Shown here piece by piece: positions 59,652-64,000 of a stretch of 64,000 bases of DNA; the first letter of the stretch is position 1; each line of letters opens with the position of its first letter. The DNA is taken from the NCBI GenBank assembly GCA_017535865.1, contig JAFXTM010000001.1, positions 1 through 64,000 of the forward strand. Reading direction: 5' to 3'. The stretch is from Oscillospiraceae bacterium. GTDB lineage: Bacteria > Bacillota > Clostridia > Oscillospirales > Oscillospiraceae. The position numbers and the translations under genes were made by a program. The notes under the pieces were generated by a model that did not search any database, was not told the origin of the DNA, and worked only from the letters and a program-made list of their open reading frames with translations.

Positions 59652-60482
59652 ATGGAAGACAAGCTCTTCAGCGTCAAGGACAAGATCTGTATCGTCACCG
59701 GCGGTCTCGGTCAGCTCGGCAAAAACTATGTGCGCGAGCTGCACAGCCGCGGGGCGAAGGTCGCGGTCTGGGGCCGCACCGTCAACGAAAAGAAGATCGC
59801 CGCCGCGCTCGGCGAGGAGGCGCTGACCGATGAGCGTCTGCGCTTCTACGCGGTCGACATCAACAAAAAGGACACCATCAACGCCGCGCTGGACGACATA
59901 CAGGCGGTCTGGGGCGTGCCCGACGTGCTGGTGAACAACGCCGGCATCGACACGCAGCCCTCCGCGCCACCCGAGGTCTCCGGCCCCTTTGAGAACTTCC
60001 CCGAGGAGGTCTTCCGCGAGGTCGTCGACATCAACCTCGTCGGCACTTTCCTCTGCTGCCAGGCCGTCGGCAAGCGCATGGTCGAGGCGGGCAAGGGCGG
60101 CTCGATCATCAACATCGGCTCCATCTACGGCATGGTCTCGCCCGTGCAGGACATTTACGCCTATAAGGAGCAGATGACCGGCGTGCCCTTCATCAAGCCC
60201 GTCGCCTATTCCGCCGCGAAGTCCGGCATCTACAACCTCACCCGCTACCTCGCCTGCTACTGGGGCAAGAAGGGGATCCGCGTGAACACGCTCTCCCCCG
60301 CCGGCGTCTGGCGCGACACGCAGGACCAGTATTTCCAGGCGAACTTCTGCGCCCGCATGCCGATGGGCCGCATGTCCCGCGAGGACGAGTTCAACGGCCC
60401 GCTGATCTTCCTCGCCTCCAACGCTTCCTCCTTCATGACGGGCGCCAACCTCGTCGTGGACGGCGGGTGGACGGCATGGTGA
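59652..60482 (+). CDS. Short-chain dehydrogenase/reductase
   Basis: 276 residues. VTGGLGQLGKNYVREL (14-29), NNAGIDTQ, INIGSIYG, YSAAKSGIYNLTRYLA (catalytic Tyr/Lys), SPAGVWRDTQD. An insertion around YKEQMTGVPFIKP precedes the active site, as in SDRs acting on gluconate- or nonulosonate-type substrates. 6 nt after the previous gene. Confidence 0.88.
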   Translation: MEDKLFSVKDKICIVTGGLGQLGKNYVRELHSRGAKVAVWGRTVNEKKIAAALGEEALTDERLRFYAVDINKKDTINAALDDIQAVWGVPDVLVNNAGIDTQPSAPPEVSGPFENFPEEVFREVVDINLVGTFLCCQAVGKRMVEAGKGGSIINIGSIYGMVSPVQDIYAYKEQMTGVPFIKPVAYSAAKSGIYNLTRYLACYWGKKGIRVNTLSPAGVWRDTQDQYFQANFCARMPMGRMSREDEFNGPLIFLASNASSFMTGANLVVDGGWTAW

Positions 60483-61369
60483 GCGCGAAGCCCGAGGGGC
60501 TCAGCCGCATCTGGTCGGCGCTCATCACGCCGACGAAGGCCGACGAGAGCGTGAACTACGACGCGCTCGAGACGATCGTGGACCGGCAGATCGCCGAGGG
60601 GGCCGAGGGCTTCTACTGCTGCGGCTCCTCCGGCGAGGCGCTCCTGCTGAGCCTGGAGGAGCGCAAACAGGTGCTCGAGCACACGCTCGCCGCCGCGGCC
60701 GGCCGCGTCCCCGTGATCTCCCACGTCGGGACGATCCGCACCCGGGACGTGATCGAGCTCGCCGCCCACGCCATGGACGCGGGCGCAGTCGCCGTCTCCA
60801 TGATCCCGCCCTATTACTACCGCTTCAGCATGGACGAGATCATCGGCTATTACGAGGACGTGCTGGCCGCCCTGCCGGGCGCGCCCGTCATCGTCTACAA
60901 CATCCCCCAGTTCACCGGCGTGGAGTTCAGCAAGCAGAACGCCGCCCGCCTTCTGGGGAACCCCGGCGTCGTCGGCGTCAAGCACACCTCCTCCAACCTG
61001 TACAGCCTTGAGCGCATGAAGGAGGCTTATCCGGACAAGATCTTCCTCAACGGCTTCGACGAGCAGTTCCTGGCCGCGCTGACCATGGGCGCGACCGCCA
61101 CCATCGGCACGACCGTCAACCTCTTCGCGCCGCTCTTCCACAAGGTGCGGGATGCCGTCGCGGCGGGCGAGCTGGAGCGGGCGCAGCGCTGGCAGCGGGA
61201 GATCAATCTCCGCGTCGAGGAGACGGTGCGCATCGGCATCTTCCCCGCCATGAAATACGGCTGGACGCTCCGCGGCGTGGACTGCGGAAACTGCCGCGCG
61301 CCGTTCCGGCCTCTCGGCCCCGAGGCGCGGCAGGCCATGGAGGCGCTCCTGGAGCGCCCCTTAGAATAA
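60476..61369 (+). CDS. DHDPS/N-acetylneuraminate lyase-family aldolase 3
   Basis: 297 residues. YCCGSSGEALLLSLEERKQVLEHT, VIVYNIPQFTGV (Tyr), VVGVKHTSSNLYSLERM (Lys). The STGE/SSGEA-LLS-EERK wording is nearer N-acetylneuraminate lyase than DapA. ATG 60476 overlaps the SDR stop; in-frame GTGs at 60467 and 60479 are alternatives. Confidence 0.9.
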   Translation: MVSAKPEGLSRIWSALITPTKADESVNYDALETIVDRQIAEGAEGFYCCGSSGEALLLSLEERKQVLEHTLAAAAGRVPVISHVGTIRTRDVIELAAHAMDAGAVAVSMIPPYYYRFSMDEIIGYYEDVLAALPGAPVIVYNIPQFTGVEFSKQNAARLLGNPGVVGVKHTSSNLYSLERMKEAYPDKIFLNGFDEQFLAALTMGATATIGTTVNLFAPLFHKVRDAVAAGELERAQRWQREINLRVEETVRIGIFPAMKYGWTLRGVDCGNCRAPFRPLGPEARQAMEALLERPLE

Positions 61370-61382
61370 AGGAGAAACGAGT

Positions 61383-62378
61383 ATGCAACGAAAGCCAAAC
61401 ATTCTGGTCGTCGGCAGCTTCATGATGGATCTGATCGCCTCCACGCCCCGTGCGCCGCGCGAGGGAGAGACGGTGGTCGGGCTGCGGTTCCGGACCGCCC
61501 CCGGCGGCAAGGGCGCCAATCAGGCGGTGCAGTGCGCGCGGCTCGGCGCGCAGGTGACCATGGTCGGCCGGGTCGGGGACGACGCCTTCGGCAAGATCCT
61601 GAAGGGCGCGGCCGCCGACGCGGGCGTGGACGTCACGCACGTCACGGTGGATCCCGAGGAGTCCTCCGGCGTCGGCCAGATCGTCCTCGAGGTCACGGAG
61701 CACGACGCGCGCAACCGCATCGTCGTCTGCCCCGGCGCAAACTTCACCATGCGGCAGGAGCATATCGCCTGGCTGCGGGAGCGCATCGGCGACTACGACA
61801 TGGTCATGATGCAGCTCGAGCTGCCTATGGAGATCATGGAGACCGTCGCGGCCTGGGCGCACGCCGCGGGCGTGCCGGTCATGCTCAACCCCGCGCCGGC
61901 GGCCCCGCTCTCGGACGCGCTTCTCGGCTGCCTGCGCTATCTCTCCCCCAACGAGCACGAGGCCGCGCTGCTGAGCGGCCACGCGATCGACGTATCCCAC
62001 GGGGTCAACGCGGACGACCTGCGCGCCGTCACGGACTATTTCCGCGGCCGCGGCGTCGGCAAGCTGATCGTGACGCTGGGCGAGAACGGCTCGCTCATCA
62101 CCGACGGGCTGAGCATCGAACGCGCGGACAGCGTGCACATGGACAAGGTCGCGGACACCACCGCCGCGGGCGACTCCTTTGTCGCCGCGTTCTGCACGGG
62201 CGTCTCCGCCGGGCTGAGCGAGTCGGAAGCGCTGATATTTGCCTCGTATGCCGCCGCCATCACGGTCTCGCGCATGGGCGCGATCCCGAGCCTCCCGACG
62301 CTCGCGGAGGTGAAGGAGCTGATGCGCCGGCGCGGCGAGACGCGCATCCCGGCGGAAAAATTGTCTGGATTGGAGTGA
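61383..62378 (+). CDS. PfkB-family carbohydrate kinase (ribokinase-like)
   Basis: 331 residues. N-terminal GSFMMDLIA, PGGKGANQAVQCARLG (about 40-55), MLNPAP, and the ATP/catalytic motif DTTAAGDSFVAAFCTG with the base Asp. Phosphorylates a sugar or 2-keto-3-deoxy acid. RBS AAAGGAG; operon member. Confidence 0.92.
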   Translation: MQRKPNILVVGSFMMDLIASTPRAPREGETVVGLRFRTAPGGKGANQAVQCARLGAQVTMVGRVGDDAFGKILKGAAADAGVDVTHVTVDPEESSGVGQIVLEVTEHDARNRIVVCPGANFTMRQEHIAWLRERIGDYDMVMMQLELPMEIMETVAAWAHAAGVPVMLNPAPAAPLSDALLGCLRYLSPNEHEAALLSGHAIDVSHGVNADDLRAVTDYFRGRGVGKLIVTLGENGSLITDGLSIERADSVHMDKVADTTAAGDSFVAAFCTGVSAGLSESEALIFASYAAAITVSRMGAIPSLPTLAEVKELMRRRGETRIPAEKLSGLE

Positions 62379-62384
62379 CGAAAA

Positions 62385-62999
62385 ATGCTGGATTCGAAAT
62401 GTCTCGACCTCTCCCGCCGCTTTCTTGAAACAGCCGGGCAGGAGGTCAACACCTATATCGCCGGCCTGCACCCGGAGGACTTCGTCGCCGCCGCCGAGCT
62501 CATCCTGGCCTCGCAGGCCGGGGGCGGGCGGATCCACGTGACCGGCATCGGCAAGTGCAGCCACGTGGCCACCTACGCCGCGAGCCTGCTCTCCTCGACG
62601 GGCAACCCCGCCTATTATCTGCACGGGACGGAGGCCGTCCACGGCTCCTGCGGGCAGCTCGCCGCCGGCGACGTGGTGATCGCGATCTCCAACTCCGGCG
62701 AGACCGCCGAGCTCAAAGCTACGGTGATCGCGGTCAAAAACAACGGCTGCAAGGTCATCGGCGTGTCCGGCGGCACGGAGAGCTGGCTGGCGAAGAACAG
62801 CGACGCCTTTCTCTTCGCCGGCGTTCAGAACGAGGGCGGCCCGCTCAACCGCGCGCCGCGCGCCTCGGTGCTCGCGGAGATGCTGTGCCTGCAGACGCTC
62901 TCGGTGATGCTGCAGGCCGAGAAGGACTGGGATCCCGTACGCTATGTGCGCTGCCATCCGGGCGGCGCGCTCGGAAAACTGAGAGACAACGAAAAGTGA
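62385..62999 (+). CDS. SIS-domain sugar phosphate isomerase
   Basis: 204 residues, KpsF/GutQ-like single SIS domain without CBS repeats: GRIHVTGIGKCSHVATYAASLLSSTGNPAYYLHGTEAVHG, DVVIAISNSGETAELK. Aldose-ketose isomerase or phosphosugar-binding role, between the kinase and the mutarotase. Confidence 0.88.
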   Translation: MLDSKCLDLSRRFLETAGQEVNTYIAGLHPEDFVAAAELILASQAGGGRIHVTGIGKCSHVATYAASLLSSTGNPAYYLHGTEAVHGSCGQLAAGDVVIAISNSGETAELKATVIAVKNNGCKVIGVSGGTESWLAKNSDAFLFAGVQNEGGPLNRAPRASVLAEMLCLQTLSVMLQAEKDWDPVRYVRCHPGGALGKLRDNEK

Positions 63000-63009
63000 G
63001 GGACTGACC

Positions 63010-63417
63010 ATGCTGACCGGAAAACTGATCCACCCCGACATCATCAGCGCCCTGGCCTTCTGCGGCCACGGCGACAAGATCCTGATCGCCGACGGGAACT
63101 ACCCGCTCGACTCCAAAACCTCCGACGCGCAGCTCGTCTATCTCGGCCTCACCCCCGGCAGCCCGACGGTGACGGAAGTGCTGGACGCGCTGCTGAGCTG
63201 CGCCAACTTTGAGAAGGCTGAGGTCATGCAGCCGGAGGACGGCTCGACGCCGGAGATCTTTGCTGAGTTCGAGCAGCGTTTCGACGGGCTCGTGCTCGAG
63301 CGGCTCGGCCGCTACGAGTTCTACGACGCCTGCTGCGTGCCGGCCGTCCGCCTCGCCATCTCCACCGGCGAAAAACGCACCTACGCCAATCTCCTGCTGA
63401 CGGTGGGCGTCGCCTGA
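63010..63417 (+). CDS. RbsD/FucU-family sugar mutarotase
   Basis: 135 residues. LAFCGHGDKILIADGNYP (His/Asp active-site loop, about 15-33), and ERYEFYD-type LGRYEFYDACCVPAVRLAISTGEKRTYANLLLTVG at the end. Interconverts sugar anomers after uptake. Confirms that the operon handles a free or phosphorylated sugar. Confidence 0.92.
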   Translation: MLTGKLIHPDIISALAFCGHGDKILIADGNYPLDSKTSDAQLVYLGLTPGSPTVTEVLDALLSCANFEKAEVMQPEDGSTPEIFAEFEQRFDGLVLERLGRYEFYDACCVPAVRLAISTGEKRTYANLLLTVGVA

Positions 63418-63445
63418 GCGCTCCTCCCGGGAAGGAAGGGCCCCA

Positions 63446-64000
63446 ATGCTCTATCTGCTTCTGGCGATCCTGTGCAGCGCGGCTATGGCGCTGCTGCTCA
63501 AACGCTTTGAGGAACCGAAGGGCAGCCGCTGCGGCCTGATTTTCGGCAACTATCTCGCCTGCACGCTGATCGCCCTGCTCATGACGCCCGGCGGCGCGCC
63601 TCTCCTCTCCGGCAGCCGCAGCACGCCGCTCTTCGGTTTGGCAGGCGGACTGCTCTTCGTCGCCGGCTTCCGCTCGACTCAGGCCAGTATCCGCCGCAAC
63701 GGGGTCGCCCTGAGCACAGCCTTCTCCAAGCTTGGGCTGCTGGTGACGCTGGGCGTCAGCTTCTTCCTCTTCGGCGAGCGGCCTGACCCGGCGCAGCTGT
63801 TCGGCATCGCGCTGGTCGTGGCGGCGATCCTGCTGATCCACGGCGGCCGCGGCGATCCGGCGCGCGGGCCGGGCTCCTTTGCCCTGCTGCTGCTCACGCT
63901 CCTTGCCGTCGGCAGCGCCGACTCCATGGTCAAGGTGTTCGAGGGCTTCGGCGCGGCGGGCGAGGGCGAGCGCTTCTTCCTCTGCCTCTTTGCCACCGCC
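63446..64000 (+). CDS. EamA/DMT-type transporter, C-terminus cut by window edge
   Basis: 185 residues present, open to the window end. About five to six helices so far (YLLLAILCSAAMALLLKRF, GLIFGNYLACTLIALLM, LSTAFSKLGLLVTLGVSFFLFGE, LFGIALVVAAILLIHGG), the drug/metabolite transporter layout. GGAAGG RBS, 28 nt after the mutarotase, so perhaps cotranscribed. Substrate unknown. Confidence 0.8.
   Translation, partial: MLYLLLAILCSAAMALLLKRFEEPKGSRCGLIFGNYLACTLIALLMTPGGAPLLSGSRSTPLFGLAGGLLFVAGFRSTQASIRRNGVALSTAFSKLGLLVTLGVSFFLFGERPDPAQLFGIALVVAAILLIHGGRGDPARGPGSFALLLLTLLAVGSADSMVKVFEGFGAAGEGERFFLCLFATA

Noticed and set aside
1..64000. CRISPR array, insertion sequence, prophage or tRNA gene
   Set aside because: None seen: no regularly spaced direct repeats with unique spacers, no transposase or integrase, no tRNA cloverleaf noticed. 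The gene content looks like chromosomal metabolic islands.

Overview
The window is high-GC, low-repeat bacterial DNA that reads as a Firmicute of the Clostridia/Oscillospirales type. This rests on the HU and short SigA proteins, AGGAGG ribosome binding sites, TTGACA-N17-TATAAT promoters, secreted proteins without an outer-membrane context, many TRAP transporters, and anaerobic enzymes (tungsten aldehyde:ferredoxin oxidoreductase, indolepyruvate:ferredoxin oxidoreductase). Taxonomy is inferred from style, not from a marker tree. All calls come from reading the sequence; no database search was possible.

0-12.3 kb is a tungsten/molybdopterin island. It holds an AOR (cut by the left edge), a divergent HTH+PBP regulator, moeA, a MoeA-PBP fusion, a GlpA/GlpB-like flavoprotein pair, a Mop protein, a small unknown gene, the tungstate ABC transporter tupABC and a flavodoxin. 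Two things stand out: TupA appears circularly permuted, and three promoters of the island share 10-11-bp phased direct repeats of the type GTTTCGTGYC.

12.3-17.2 kb: HU, an iron-dependent alcohol dehydrogenase operon (cupin, D-lyxose isomerase-like protein, GNAT), then the primary sigma factor.

17.2-33.5 kb: two TRAP transporter operons with sugar-acid or polyol enzymes. They carry an unknown TIM-barrel protein, an APC permease, an epimerase, tandem glycerol-1-phosphate-dehydrogenase-like enzymes, an Ldh-family dehydrogenase, a second lyxose isomerase and a FadR-type GntR regulator. A 90-bp remnant of one dehydrogenase gene lies behind the GntR gene.

33.5-44.9 kb: a FecCD-type ABC transporter with a methyltransferase (minus strand); small membrane proteins, one with a terminator before its stop codon; iorAB; a serine-palmitoyltransferase-like/ketoreductase pair; and a GldA-like dehydrogenase.

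44.9-64 kb: two more TRAP systems, a tripartite tricarboxylate (TctCBA) transporter, three DHDPS/NAL-family aldolases, a second FadR-type regulator, and a catabolic set (zinc alcohol dehydrogenase, SDR, PfkB kinase, SIS isomerase, RbsD/FucU mutarotase, EamA transporter cut by the right edge). Four TTGT-N3-ACAA sites lie just downstream of predicted start points and probably bind the two GntR proteins. The general picture is an anaerobe that imports and degrades organic and sugar acids through many binding-protein-dependent carriers.
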